Source: Methanosphaera sp. SHI613 (GTDB lineage: Archaea; Methanobacteriota; Methanobacteria; Methanobacteriales; Methanobacteriaceae). Taken from it: a stretch of DNA of 31,167 nt. Below are positions 6,331 to 14,963 of the stretch, in pieces. A program made the position numbers and the translations under genes. Under the pieces are notes generated by a model. That model saw only the letters and a list, made by a program, of their open reading frames with translations. It made no database searches and was not told where the DNA came from. Position 1 is the first letter of the stretch, and the number at the start of each line of letters is the position of its first letter. The stretch is from contig MVJJ01000097.1 in assembly GCA_003266145.1 (NCBI GenBank), positions 1-31,167 of the forward strand, written 5' to 3'.

Positions 6331-9192
6331 TTATTCCAAGTATATTGCTGGTTTGTATGGGGAAGCATTTTGTGCCTTGTTCTGTGGGTCATATGTGACT
6401 TCATCATAGACTATTACCTTAGCACCAATTTCCTCTTCAAGATATCCTATTGCATCACGTATTACTGCTACCTCATCAACTACGCCTACATAGTTAATCT
6501 TATTGAATGATTTACCTGTTTTTGTGGCAAATTTAGATAACTCTTTCTTGTTGTCATAAAGGTTTGCTTGCATGGATTTCTTGATTATTTCACCGACATT
6601 TGGTTTTCCTACTTCTTGAGCTATATCATATACATCATATTTCCATTTTGGTGCTGTGTATATGTGAACCGTTTCAGGATCAGAATCAGTGATTTTTATA
6701 ACCTCTTTAATATCCTTAGCCAGGTCTTGAACGATTTCTTCTGCTTTTTCTATTTTATCGTCAATTACTGAGTCATCTTTTTGTGGCCATGAAACTTCAG
6801 ACATGAATATGTCATCATCATTGTATTTTTCCCATATTTCCTCGGTGGAGTATGGTACGAATGGTGATAATAATCTTATCCATGTATTTAATATGTAGTT
6901 TAATGTTTCCGTCTCTTCTTCTGTTATTTCTGTTATTCTGTTTAGGTAATGGTCAACATCTTTTCTAAATAGGAATAGACTTGCCTGTAGAGCTTTTCTT
7001 GTTTGGAATCCTTCCAGAGCTTCTGTTGCTTCTTCTACCTTTTTATTTACTTGGCTGATTATCCATTTGTTTATTGATTTTTCTACATCCGGCACGTTAT
7101 TTTCAAGGGATAGGTATACCTTTTGACCTGTGATTGACTCTACCTTTTCGGCAAACTGTTGGATTGATTCAAGTCTTCTCTGGATACCGTTTACTTCACT
7201 TTCTCTCCAGTCGAAGTCCTGCCATGGCTCAGCAGATGACATTAAAAAGAGTCTTACAGTATCTGCACCATATTTGTCTATTGCTTCACTTAGAAGTATT
7301 ACATTTCCCTTGGAGGAGGACATTTTCTGTCCTTCAAGCAGTCCCATACCGAATACTGTTATTCCTTTTGGCCAGTATTCCTGTGGGAATATTGCTGCAT
7401 GGTGGAACATGTGGAATGAGAGATGGTTTCCTACAAGGTCCTTAGCCGATAGTCTCCAGTTAAGTGGATACCAGTACTGGAATTCCTGCTGTATCTGTTT
7501 TGTTAATTCTTCATCGATTTTATTTTCGGAGCCATCATTAGCACCGTCCTGATTTAGGAATACTTTGTTGAAGAATGCATCGTTTAGGTCATCAGGGTTG
7601 ATTTGGTTCATGAATTTTGCTATAGTATAATATGACATGTAGATTGTTGAATCGGTTAATGGTTCGATTAACCATTTTTCATCCCATGGCATGTGCGTTC
7701 CTAGACCAAGTCTTCTTGAACAAGCCCAATCTTCCAGCCAGTCAAGGTAGTATTCAAAGTTTGACCTTATTTCCTTTGGAACTACATCCAATTGTTCCAA
7801 ACATTCATATGCCTTTTGGGTCCATTCTTCATCGGAGTATTTTACAAACCATTGGTCGTGCAATTCTTTAACTACACACATTGCTCCACATCGACATTTT
7901 ACTGGTTTTTCTGCAAATTCATATAGCTTGTCTGCAACATTTTCATTGGTGAACTTTTCAATCACGTCATTTCTGACATCTGCTACACGTTGACCTGCGA
8001 ATTCACCAGTGTTGTCTTTCATTATACCTTTGGCATGTTCCAATTTGTAGATTTCATTGGTGGCTTCCTTTAGGTTTTCATCTTCTTGACTTGTAACATT
8101 GTATTGTTCTATGAAGTCTTTTGCAGGAAATTCTGAGTATCCCTTTAAATCTACAAGGCTGATTAGTTGAATGTCATCCAATTGTTTTTGTAAGTCATAT
8201 TTTTCTATTAGTTCCTTGTTGTTTTTAAGGTCTTCTAATGCGATGTAATCGGCCGGTGCGTGTGCAGGTACTGAAAATACCACACCTGTAGCATAGTCAG
8301 GGTCTACAAATGATGCTGGGAATATTGGTAATTTTGTACCGTTCATCGGATTTATTACGTAATCTCCTATGAAGTCATTAGGATTGACATCTTCTATGAT
8401 TTTCATTGATTCCTTTTGATGAATTATGTTGGAATATGATTTTTTGCTTATTATCCATGTTTCTCCTTCATAGTCTACTTTGACATATTCAGCATCAGGG
8501 TTTAACCAGAAGTTTGTTGCACCGTATAATGTTTCCGGTCTGAATGTCGCTGCCACGAGGAATGTATCCTCATATGGGAATTTGATGAGGGTTAATTCGT
8601 TTATTCCTACACCTTCTCCTTCAAGTAGGTCGTGATCTCCTACTGGGTTATCATCGTCTGGACAGTATTTTACAGGGTGTGATCCCTTGTGGATTAGGTT
8701 TTTGTCTTTTAGTTGTCTTATTTGCCATCTGACAAATTGTTGGTAGTGTGGGTCTATTGTTCTGAATTCTCTTCTCCAGTCTATGGAATATCCCATATTT
8801 GTCATGTCATCATGATATTCGCTACTGAAGTATTTGACTATGTATTCTGGATCTGTGAATTTTTGTAATTCATCATCAGGTACCTTGTGGACATTCTTGT
8901 ATATGTTTAATGTCCATGGGTCTTGTCTTTCTATTCTTTTTGCTATTCCCACAACCGGTGCTCCTGTTACGTGCCATGCCATAGGGAAGAGTACGTTGTA
9001 TCCCTGCATTCTTTTAAATCTTGCATATACGTCAGGTACTGTATATGTTCTTCCATGGCCTATGTGCATTGCACCACTAGGATATGGAAAAGCAACGGTT
9101 AAATACATTTTTTCTCTGTTATCTGGATTTGATTCGAATATCTTGGAATCTTGCCATTTCTTTTGCCATTTTTTTTCTATTTCTGTTACCAT
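6331..9192 (-). CDS. leuS: Leucyl-tRNA synthetase (archaeal type)
   Basis: This class I aminoacyl-tRNA synthetase attaches leucine to tRNA-Leu. The 953-residue length is normal for the archaeal/eukaryotic type. The HIGH motif is at residues 43-46 (SGAMHIGHGRTYT) and the KMSKS motif appears as KMSSSKGNV starting at K623. The editing (CP1) domain lies in between, with the stretch ATFRPETLYGATNFW. A CxC...C pattern (CRCGAMC) around residue 425 looks like a small zinc-binding insertion. The C-terminal anticodon-binding and tail domains appear complete. The ATG at 9192 has GGAG 7 bases upstream. The tRNA-Arg gene lies downstream on the same strand, about 115 bases past the stop. Confidence 0.97.
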   Translation of the reverse strand: MVTEIEKKWQKKWQDSKIFESNPDNREKMYLTVAFPYPSGAMHIGHGRTYTVPDVYARFKRMQGYNVLFPMAWHVTGAPVVGIAKRIERQDPWTLNIYKNVHKVPDDELQKFTDPEYIVKYFSSEYHDDMTNMGYSIDWRREFRTIDPHYQQFVRWQIRQLKDKNLIHKGSHPVKYCPDDDNPVGDHDLLEGEGVGINELTLIKFPYEDTFLVAATFRPETLYGATNFWLNPDAEYVKVDYEGETWIISKKSYSNIIHQKESMKIIEDVNPNDFIGDYVINPMNGTKLPIFPASFVDPDYATGVVFSVPAHAPADYIALEDLKNNKELIEKYDLQKQLDDIQLISLVDLKGYSEFPAKDFIEQYNVTSQEDENLKEATNEIYKLEHAKGIMKDNTGEFAGQRVADVRNDVIEKFTNENVADKLYEFAEKPVKCRCGAMCVVKELHDQWFVKYSDEEWTQKAYECLEQLDVVPKEIRSNFEYYLDWLEDWACSRRLGLGTHMPWDEKWLIEPLTDSTIYMSYYTIAKFMNQINPDDLNDAFFNKVFLNQDGANDGSENKIDEELTKQIQQEFQYWYPLNWRLSAKDLVGNHLSFHMFHHAAIFPQEYWPKGITVFGMGLLEGQKMSSSKGNVILLSEAIDKYGADTVRLFLMSSAEPWQDFDWRESEVNGIQRRLESIQQFAEKVESITGQKVYLSLENNVPDVEKSINKWIISQVNKKVEEATEALEGFQTRKALQASLFLFRKDVDHYLNRITEITEEETETLNYILNTWIRLLSPFVPYSTEEIWEKYNDDDIFMSEVSWPQKDDSVIDDKIEKAEEIVQDLAKDIKEVIKITDSDPETVHIYTAPKWKYDVYDIAQEVGKPNVGEIIKKSMQANLYDNKKELSKFATKTGKSFNKINYVGVVDEVAVIRDAIGYLEEEIGAKVIVYDEVTYDPQNKAQNASPYKPAIYLE

Positions 9193-9789
9193 CTTTAAAC
9201 TCCATTAAATAATAATTAATAAATTAACTTGAAAGATTAACATGAATTATCTACAATAATTATATTTATATTTGAATGAATATTTTAATTTTAGTATTTA
9301 GGAGATGTTTGAAAAATGATGTTTGAATTATTGTTTCATCTAGAAGGAATTATCCATCAACAAATAGTTGTAACCAAGAATAAATAAAAATATCTGTTTA
9401 TGAGATAATTAAAAAAAGTAGTAGAAAAAATCAAGTATGGATATACATTCAAAATAGAATGAGCAAATATAAAGAAACTTTCAAAAAAAATGGGCAATTT
9501 AGATAGAAAGTTTATATATAATAGTAGCAATATAATTACTTGTATTACCAGAATAGAAAAACAATTAATAAAGGTTTTATCATAAAAAAATTAACATTCT
9601 TATTCAACATAAATTTTTTAACTCATTATATTAATTAATTGTAATTCTATTTATTTTTTTTTAAGAACAAATTTTCAGCTCTATTAGAACAACTTTTTAA
9701 AATTCTCTGAGATTATTACAAATCATTGATTTTCTAAAAAAATAGGAAAGATAATCTATATGATTATTTCAAATCAATAGAATTTATTT
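9193..9789. other. Gene-free AT-rich stretch between leuS and nadE
   Basis: No convincing gene is visible in these 597 bases. Three things stand out. A 23-codon frame starts at 9316 (MMFELLFH...) with GGAG 11 bases upstream. A longer frame without a start codon, about 39 codons from 9390 to a TAG near 9506, lies in a different frame; together they could be a decayed gene, but AT-rich DNA produces such frames by chance. A consensus TTTATATA element at 9511-9518 on the plus strand has no gene downstream of it. Confidence 0.5.
9511..9518 (+). promoter_or_regulatory. Orphan consensus TATA box
   Basis: TTTATATA matches the methanogen box A consensus exactly. Nothing codes on the plus strand downstream until the ATPase gene at 10879, and nadE lies antisense. 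It may drive a non-coding or antisense RNA, be a relic, or be chance in AT-rich sequence. Confidence 0.3.
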
Positions 9790-10593
9790 TTATTCAACTT
9801 TTTTCTTCAAGATAGGTGCTTTTAAACGTTTATGTTCTGATGAATCTATTAATTTAATGATATGTTCCACATCATTTAATGAAATATCCAATTCTTGGGA
9901 TATCTTCTCCGCATCCATATTCATATCCACATAAAGATACACTATCCGATCAACATAATAATAGGATAATCCCAATTCCTCTTCATCTGTTTGATTTGAA
10001 GTTAATCCTGCAGAAGGTGCTTTATCTATAATGGAAGCAGGTACCCCTAATTTTTTAGCAAGCAACTTAACATCTTCCTTATATAAATCGGCAATTGGTG
10101 CTAAATCAACGCCCCCATCACCATGTTTGGTAAAATAACCCACATAAAATTCTGTCTTATTTCCGGTACCTATAACCAAGGAATTGTAAATGCTTGCAAA
10201 ATAGTACAGGAAAGTCATCCTTAATCTTGGCTTAACGTTCATCCGAGCCAACTTCTTATTATCACTAGGCAAATGATCCATATTGCATAATGACAGGAAC
10301 TTTTCATAAATATCATCCAAGAGTATGTATTCTACTTGAATATCCAGCATGGTTTTGATTAAATTTGCATCGAATAAATCTTCATCAGAGGTTGTTGATG
10401 AAGGCATTACAAAAGCTTTTACATTATGAGAACCTAATGCCTTAACAGCCAAACAAGCCACAACTGTTGAATCTATTCCCCCACTTAAACCCAATACCAC
10501 ACCATTGGAGTTTGATTCTTCAACTTTCTGTTTAATAAAATCACATGCATCTTCAATAAAAACATCCACATCAAATTTAGGCAAATCTATCAT
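9790..10593 (-). CDS. nadE: NH3-dependent NAD+ synthetase
   Basis: This enzyme converts nicotinate adenine dinucleotide, ATP and ammonia to NAD+, the last step of NAD synthesis. The 267-residue protein is the short form without a glutaminase domain. The ATP-pyrophosphatase loop SGGIDS is at residues 37-42 (VVLGLSGGIDSTVVACL). Further conserved segments are FVMPSSTTSDEDL, VIGTGNKTEFYVGYFTKHGDGGVDLAPIADLYK (abridged here as the NKTE and GDGGVD motifs), and PSAGLTSNQTDEEELG. The ATG at 10593 has GGTG about 6 bases upstream; a TTG at 10605 is in frame but overlaps that ribosome-binding site. It is divergent from the ArsA/Get3-like gene, and both promoters should lie in the 285 bases between the two starts. 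Confidence 0.95.
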   Translation of the reverse strand: MIDLPKFDVDVFIEDACDFIKQKVEESNSNGVVLGLSGGIDSTVVACLAVKALGSHNVKAFVMPSSTTSDEDLFDANLIKTMLDIQVEYILLDDIYEKFLSLCNMDHLPSDNKKLARMNVKPRLRMTFLYYFASIYNSLVIGTGNKTEFYVGYFTKHGDGGVDLAPIADLYKEDVKLLAKKLGVPASIIDKAPSAGLTSNQTDEEELGLSYYYVDRIVYLYVDMNMDAEKISQELDISLNDVEHIIKLIDSSEHKRLKAPILKKKVE

Positions 10594-10878
10594 AACACAC
10601 ACCAAGTTAATATATATTAATTAATATTATATCTAAACCAGTATAATAATTTAGTTATATATAAATACGATAGAAATACGCATATATCATTAATTCATAG
10701 TATATCATAAAAGTATTTAAATAAGAAGTTAAAAATTAATATTTGGACTATAATAATAAATAATAAAATAAAATTATACAATGATAATCCAATCAGATAA
10801 TTATTATTTAAGAATAAAAAAGAAAAATAAGTATTTAGAAAAATCATAAAAATAAATAAAACATAGGAGATTAGATAT

Positions 10879-11862
10879 ATGGCCATAACAGATTTAGTTA
10901 CATTCAATAAATCAAAAACAACATTCATATTCGTTGGTGGAAAAGGAGGAGTGGGAAAAACAACAGTATCTGCAGCCACAGCATTATGGTGTGCTAGAAT
11001 GGATAAAAAAACACTTATCATATCCACTGATCCTGCACATTCCTTAGGTGATTCCTTTGATCGATTAGTAAAACACGTTCCAACACCAATTACAAAAAAT
11101 CTATCCGCCATGGAAATCGATCCGGATATTGCAATGGAGGAATATAAAGAAAAATTTGCCATGCAACAGCAATACAACGATGCATTAGGAATGTTCTCAG
11201 ATCAGTTAGACGTCATGAGTTCATCCCCCGGTATTGATGAACTGGCAGCTTTTGATAAATTCATGCAGTATATGACCAACGATGAATATGATGTTGTAAT
11301 ATTTGACACGGCCCCTACAGGACATACGTTAAGGTTACTTTCATTCCCTGAAATGATGGACTCTTGGATGGGAAAAATGATTAAAACAAAACAAGCTTTG
11401 GGTTCTGCTGCTCAGAAACTTAAAAACATTATTCCATTTATGGGTTCCGAAGATGAAGAATTACAAAATACTGCGGAACTTGAAGAAATGAAAAAACAGA
11501 TTATTGAAGCACGTAAAATCCTGACAAATCCTGAGAGAACATCATTTAAAACCGTTCTAATCCCAGAAGAAATGTCTATAATTGAATCAACAAGAGCTAT
11601 GGATGCTTTGAACAAATCAAACATAACAACTGATGGTGTTATCGTCAACAAGATACAACCAGACAACAACCATTGTGAATTCTGTAAGGCAAGACGTCAA
11701 ATACAGAACAAACGATTAGAAACCATCAGAGATGTTTTCTCAGAACAGATTATAGCAGAGATTCCTCTTCAAGCACATGAAGTACGAGGTATTGATCAGT
11801 TATATGAAATCTGTGACATATTATATGGTTCAGACCCAAGTAACGGACCGATAGCATTGTAA
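10879..11862 (+). CDS. ArsA/Get3 (TRC40) family ATPase
   Basis: This is a 327-residue member of the ArsA/Get3 P-loop ATPase family. The deviant Walker A GKGGVGKTT is at residues 21-29. It is followed by STDPAHSLGDSF (switch I region) and FDTAPTGHTLRLLSFPE (switch II/A-loop). C266 and C269 form the CxxC motif (HCEFCKARRQ) that binds zinc at the dimer interface in Get3. The bacterial ArsA metalloid-binding cysteines are not evident, and it is a single half rather than the duplicated ArsA. A Get3-like role in handling tail-anchored or other membrane proteins is therefore more likely than arsenite export. The region between about residues 160 and 210, rich in Met and Leu, fits the helical client-binding subdomain. 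The ATG at 10879 has AGGAG about 9 bases upstream. It appears monocistronic. Confidence 0.9.
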   Translation: MAITDLVTFNKSKTTFIFVGGKGGVGKTTVSAATALWCARMDKKTLIISTDPAHSLGDSFDRLVKHVPTPITKNLSAMEIDPDIAMEEYKEKFAMQQQYNDALGMFSDQLDVMSSSPGIDELAAFDKFMQYMTNDEYDVVIFDTAPTGHTLRLLSFPEMMDSWMGKMIKTKQALGSAAQKLKNIIPFMGSEDEELQNTAELEEMKKQIIEARKILTNPERTSFKTVLIPEEMSIIESTRAMDALNKSNITTDGVIVNKIQPDNNHCEFCKARRQIQNKRLETIRDVFSEQIIAEIPLQAHEVRGIDQLYEICDILYGSDPSNGPIAL

Positions 11863-12287
11863 ATATTATTACAATATTTATAATCTCCTTCTTTTATTTT
11901 AACTTTTTTAATGAATACCATTCAATATTGACTATTTTTTAAAGAAACTGTACTCAGTATCATACTTATAAAATACTGGAATTTATTGTAACTTTAAAAA
12001 TAGCATGGATAAAGGAATATATAAACATAAATTTAGGTATGACTAAAATAAAACATTGTCAAAAAGCATAATACAAATCCAGAGTACAACAGCATGTCAA
12101 AATAGAAAATAAAAGAGTTAAATCAAAAAATATGAGCAAATAAGACATTAAATACCTATAAAAAATAATTCAAATAGTTAAATTATAATAAGATAAATAA
12201 TTAATTAATATATCAAAAAAGGACTGATTTAAGATACATTTAAATATTAATATGACATTATATATTATTGACAAGGGAGGTGAAAAA
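11863..12287. other. Gene-free leader region upstream of the histone gene
   Basis: These 425 bases contain no gene that I can support. They hold a TATA-like element ATATATAAA at 12017-12025, preceded by a purine-rich AAAGGA that could act as a BRE. A second TATA-like element, TTTAAATATTA, lies at 12239-12249, close to the histone start. The stretch between them is A-rich with no obvious hairpin. A long histone leader or a small RNA from the distal element is possible. Confidence 0.45.
12239..12249 (+). promoter_or_regulatory. Proximal TATA-like box of the histone gene
   Basis: TTTAAATATTA lies about 40 bases upstream of the histone ATG. That would place the transcription start near 12268 and give a short leader containing the strong ribosome-binding site. 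Assigned by position and composition. Confidence 0.45.
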
Positions 12288-12497
12288 ATGAGTGAACTAC
12301 CAATTGCTCCAGTAGGAAGAATAATAAAAAATGCTGGTGCTGAAAGAATAAGCGATGATGCTAAAGAAGAATTAACAGCTGTATTAGAAAGCATAGGTTT
12401 AGAAATTTCAGAAGATGCTATCAAAGTAGCAAAACATGCTGGAAGAAAAACCGTTAAAGCTGAAGATATTGATTTAGTAGCAAATATCAAATACTAA
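12288..12497 (+). CDS. Archaeal histone (HMf family)
   Basis: This is a 69-residue histone-fold protein that wraps DNA as dimers and larger oligomers. The sequence begins MSELPIAPVGRIIKNAGAER and includes SIGLEISEDAIKVAKHAGRK, then KTVKAEDIDLVANIKY. These match the three helices and the KxxxHAGRKTxxxxDI signature of HMfA/HMfB. The length is exactly that of the classical single-domain archaeal histones, with no tails. An in-frame ATG at 12252 would add 12 residues unlike any histone and would bury the ribosome-binding site, so I reject it. GGGAGGTGA at 12275-12283 is one of the strongest ribosome-binding sites in the window, consistent with high expression. A classic hairpin and T-run terminator follows. 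Confidence 0.96.
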   Translation: MSELPIAPVGRIIKNAGAERISDDAKEELTAVLESIGLEISEDAIKVAKHAGRKTVKAEDIDLVANIKY

Positions 12498-12513
12498 TTA
12501 CAATACCCAATAA

Positions 12514-12553
12514 ATCAAAAGATAAAATAACCCTCTTTTGATATCCTTTTTTT
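12514..12553 (+). terminator. Hairpin terminator of the histone gene
   Basis: A perfect 9-bp inverted repeat (ATCAAAAGA at 12514-12522, TCTTTTGAT at 12534-12542) with an 11-base loop is followed by a T run at 12547-12553. It begins 17 bases after the histone stop. Confidence 0.75.
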
Positions 12554-12584
12554 AAAAAATAATAAAATGAAGTAAAACTTCATT
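12547..12584 (-). terminator. Hairpin terminator for the minus-strand GT-B-like gene
   Basis: A perfect 8-bp inverted repeat (AATGAAGT at 12566-12573, ACTTCATT at 12577-12584) with a 3-base loop lies just past the end of the gene at 12625. Read on the minus strand it is followed by T-rich sequence. It faces the histone terminator. Confidence 0.6.
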
Positions 12585-12624
12585 AAAACAAAAATAGACT
12601 TTTACCAAACTTAATATAAAAAAA

Positions 12625-13695
12625 TCATTTATATTTTTTCCTTTGATTCCATATTTTCCTTAGGCTACTTAAACCACCGGAATTACCACCAAACATGTCC
12701 ATGTTCTTTGCCAACTCTGCAACCTTATAACTTGCCTTGGAACCATTTTTAACCAGACGACTACCAAATGGAGTCTTCATATGTTCAACGGCATTATGGA
12801 TTTCATATATCGAAACGACATTAATTCCAATAGACAATGCCAAATCATTACTGGCATGTTCCTTATGAAAACCTAAAACCTTGACGGCAGGTACTGATAG
12901 AGCACCCACTTCAATGGTAACACCCATACCAGAACAATAAATGACACCATCAGATGCATTCATAAGACTGATTAAATCCACATCACCATCAATTATATAA
13001 ACGCCCTTCTTCGTTATGAACTTGCTGACGTATGCCACATCAAAACGATATGGAATTACGAGCACATTATGGGATAACATCTCAACCTGACGAATCATTT
13101 CAGGTATATCCTCCGGCCTTGTATCCCCACCTAAAAACAAAACATAAAAGTCGGATATTCCATAGTGTCTATACAGATCATCAGGATCCTTTAATATGTG
13201 TCTTAAAACATACTCCGCTTGAGGATAACCCTTAATGTTTACAGTATTTTCAATACCATATAACTTTTTAAGTTTCTTTTTATATCCATTACTAGGAACT
13301 GTGATTAAATCAGCATATGCAATCATTTCAATAGGATTATAGATATCCTGTTCCATATGTAACCTAGGAATATCCAATTTCTTTGCAGCGGAAATTCCTT
13401 TTCTAACATCCCCCGCATTACCACAAGTTAATACCAAGTCTAATTTTTTACCTTTAAGTGCACGGTAAGCAGAATAGGTGTCCTTCATGACTAATTTAGC
13501 TATCGTAGCATTGCTCTTATTAACACCACTTCTACGTCTACTTTGACCTATGGCTTTCATTTCAAGACTATAAGGCCTTAATAAATCCGAAGCCATATCA
13601 CTATGAGTTAATGATAAAACATTGGCGTCTAACTTTTCAATAACTGGTATTATTGTTTTTGCTGGTGCTGTTTCTGCTACTACTGCAATATTCAT
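12625..13695 (-). CDS. GT-B-fold protein, glycosyltransferase or UDP-sugar 2-epimerase-like
   Basis: This 356-residue soluble protein seems to have two Rossmann-like halves. The N-terminal half has CGNAGDVRKGISAAKKL and EQDIYNPIEMIAYADL, reminiscent of UDP-GlcNAc 2-epimerase and related GT-B proteins. The C-terminal half has LFLGGDTRPEDI, then YCSGMGVTIEVGALSVPAV, which resembles the nucleotide-sugar-binding segment of such enzymes (a Gly-rich loop followed by a conserved Glu). The basic C-terminal tail (KIWNQRKKYK) could touch membrane lipids. The start has AAAGGAGTGAT 5 bases upstream. It follows the Wzy-like membrane gene by 16 bases, so the two form an operon. The pairing suggests a role in assembling a surface glycan or pseudomurein precursor. 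The exact activity cannot be read from the sequence. Confidence 0.6.
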   Translation of the reverse strand: MNIAVVAETAPAKTIIPVIEKLDANVLSLTHSDMASDLLRPYSLEMKAIGQSRRRSGVNKSNATIAKLVMKDTYSAYRALKGKKLDLVLTCGNAGDVRKGISAAKKLDIPRLHMEQDIYNPIEMIAYADLITVPSNGYKKKLKKLYGIENTVNIKGYPQAEYVLRHILKDPDDLYRHYGISDFYVLFLGGDTRPEDIPEMIRQVEMLSHNVLVIPYRFDVAYVSKFITKKGVYIIDGDVDLISLMNASDGVIYCSGMGVTIEVGALSVPAVKVLGFHKEHASNDLALSIGINVVSIYEIHNAVEHMKTPFGSRLVKNGSKASYKVAELAKNMDMFGGNSGGLSSLRKIWNQRKKYK

Positions 13696-13711
13696 ATCAT
13701 CACTCCTTTAA

Positions 13712-14797
13712 TTATTTAAAACATGCACTATATGCAACCATTATGATTGACAATACGAAAAATAAATATATCACCAAATCAGTAGGACCTGTTTCAATCC
13801 ATATAATAGTATGTGCAAGCAACATTGCATATAATGCTATAAATATACCTTTATACTCCCTTTGAACATTATAAAATATTTTCAATAGTACTCCCAATAT
13901 AAACATTTGAACAAGCATTGCCCATAGACCAAAATCAAGCAAAGCCGGTCCGAATATAGTAGATGTCGTTGAATGAGCATATCCTAGAGTTGTAGAACCA
14001 ACAATTACCCTAGGATCGGTTGATTTGAAAAATCCCATTAATGTATTGTACAGTAATTGCCCATTTGTACTATGCTGCATGAAGACGGCATGATCCAATA
14101 CCTGAAGAGTATAACCTGCCCTATAAAATAGCAATTCCAATGGATTTAATGTCCAGGTCTGCCATTCAATAGACTTTACGGCAACATAACCTACCACCAT
14201 CAATAATACGAATATTGATGCCAACGACAGTATGATATATTTCCACGGCAAATCTTTTGTATAATATACTGTTATAAAAACACTCAATACAATAGCCATT
14301 GCAGTTGTTCTATAACCTGTCAATACAAATAACAACAATCCTATGAGAAATAGGACGTAATACTTTTTATCATCATACTTTGCCAACAATAAATTTATGG
14401 AAGGCAGAAACAACAGGTATGATGCAAGCCATATTCTTGTTACGGCTTTTGCCTTTAGATAACCACTGAATAAGGGGATACCTCCCAGATATATCATGTT
14501 TATTATTTGAAAGACAATACCCAATATAACTATTCCAAGAAGTGTCCTTCGAGAAGTTAAATACTGAAGTCTACTTTCATCTATCCTGAAATCATGTTTG
14601 TCCAAAAGATATTTGCTTGTAAAGATACCCATAATATAAGCAATTAATCCAAGAAATACGACAATCAAAGTGAAATTATTTATACCCACTAACTCTTTTA
14701 AATGAAATTCAAAACCTATAAAAGAAAACAGCAAATATACCAATACCAACACTACAAGTATCATTGGATTAAAAATGTCTAATTTTTTTATGTTCAT
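13712..14797 (-). CDS. Polytopic membrane protein, Wzy-like oligosaccharide repeat-unit polymerase
   Basis: This is a 361-residue, very hydrophobic protein with about ten predicted membrane helices. The segment YLGGIPLFSGYLKAKA resembles the conserved GGIPLF motif of Wzy-type O-antigen/repeat-unit polymerases. A following Arg (GYRTTAMAI) and a large extracytoplasmic loop (roughly residues 215-290) fit that family. The likely role is polymerising lipid-linked glycan repeats on the outer face of the membrane. The ATG at 14797 was preferred; a GTG at 14806 adds three residues and has no ribosome-binding site. It shares its operon with the GT-B-like gene and is divergent from the flippase, a typical Wzx/Wzy-style grouping. 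Family assignment is by overall pattern, so moderate confidence. Confidence 0.65.
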   Translation of the reverse strand: MNIKKLDIFNPMILVVLVLVYLLFSFIGFEFHLKELVGINNFTLIVVFLGLIAYIMGIFTSKYLLDKHDFRIDESRLQYLTSRRTLLGIVILGIVFQIINMIYLGGIPLFSGYLKAKAVTRIWLASYLLFLPSINLLLAKYDDKKYYVLFLIGLLLFVLTGYRTTAMAIVLSVFITVYYTKDLPWKYIILSLASIFVLLMVVGYVAVKSIEWQTWTLNPLELLFYRAGYTLQVLDHAVFMQHSTNGQLLYNTLMGFFKSTDPRVIVGSTTLGYAHSTTSTIFGPALLDFGLWAMLVQMFILGVLLKIFYNVQREYKGIFIALYAMLLAHTIIWIETGPTDLVIYLFFVLSIIMVAYSACFK

Positions 14798-14830
14798 AAT
14801 TACCACGATGGGAAATAAGCAGTAAATTTA

Positions 14831-14852
14831 TTTATATATATTATATATATAA
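14831..14852. promoter_or_regulatory. TATA-rich element between divergent polymerase and flippase genes
   Basis: An almost uninterrupted alternating T/A tract contains TTTATATA on the plus strand and TATATAAA-like sequence on the minus strand. It lies about 35 bases upstream of the minus-strand membrane gene's start, a good position for its TATA box. It is about 110 bases from the flippase start, so the flippase may use another element nearer 14875. Confidence 0.4.
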
Positions 14853-14963
14853 TAAAAGTAGTATAAAGACTTTTTTAATATTAAAAACAAAAAAATTCTT
14901 AACAAAATAATAAGAAATTAAATAATAATGAAATAACAAGCAACATTAAAAGTGGAAAACAAA

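Noticed and set aside
7130..7552. Two overlapping plus-strand open frames within leuS
   Set aside because: Both are antisense to conserved LeuRS sequence, including the KMSSS region.
10695..11177. A 160-codon open frame on the minus strand
   Set aside because: It is antisense to the start and P-loop region of the ArsA/Get3-like gene and to its promoter, and it has no similarity to known proteins.
10879..11862. Arsenite efflux ATPase
   Set aside because: The protein is a single half with the Get3-type CxxC and lacks clear metalloid-binding cysteines. No arsenite pump or ArsR-type gene is nearby.
12170..12490. A 106-codon open frame on the minus strand
   Set aside because: It lies antisense to the histone gene, which is unmistakable.
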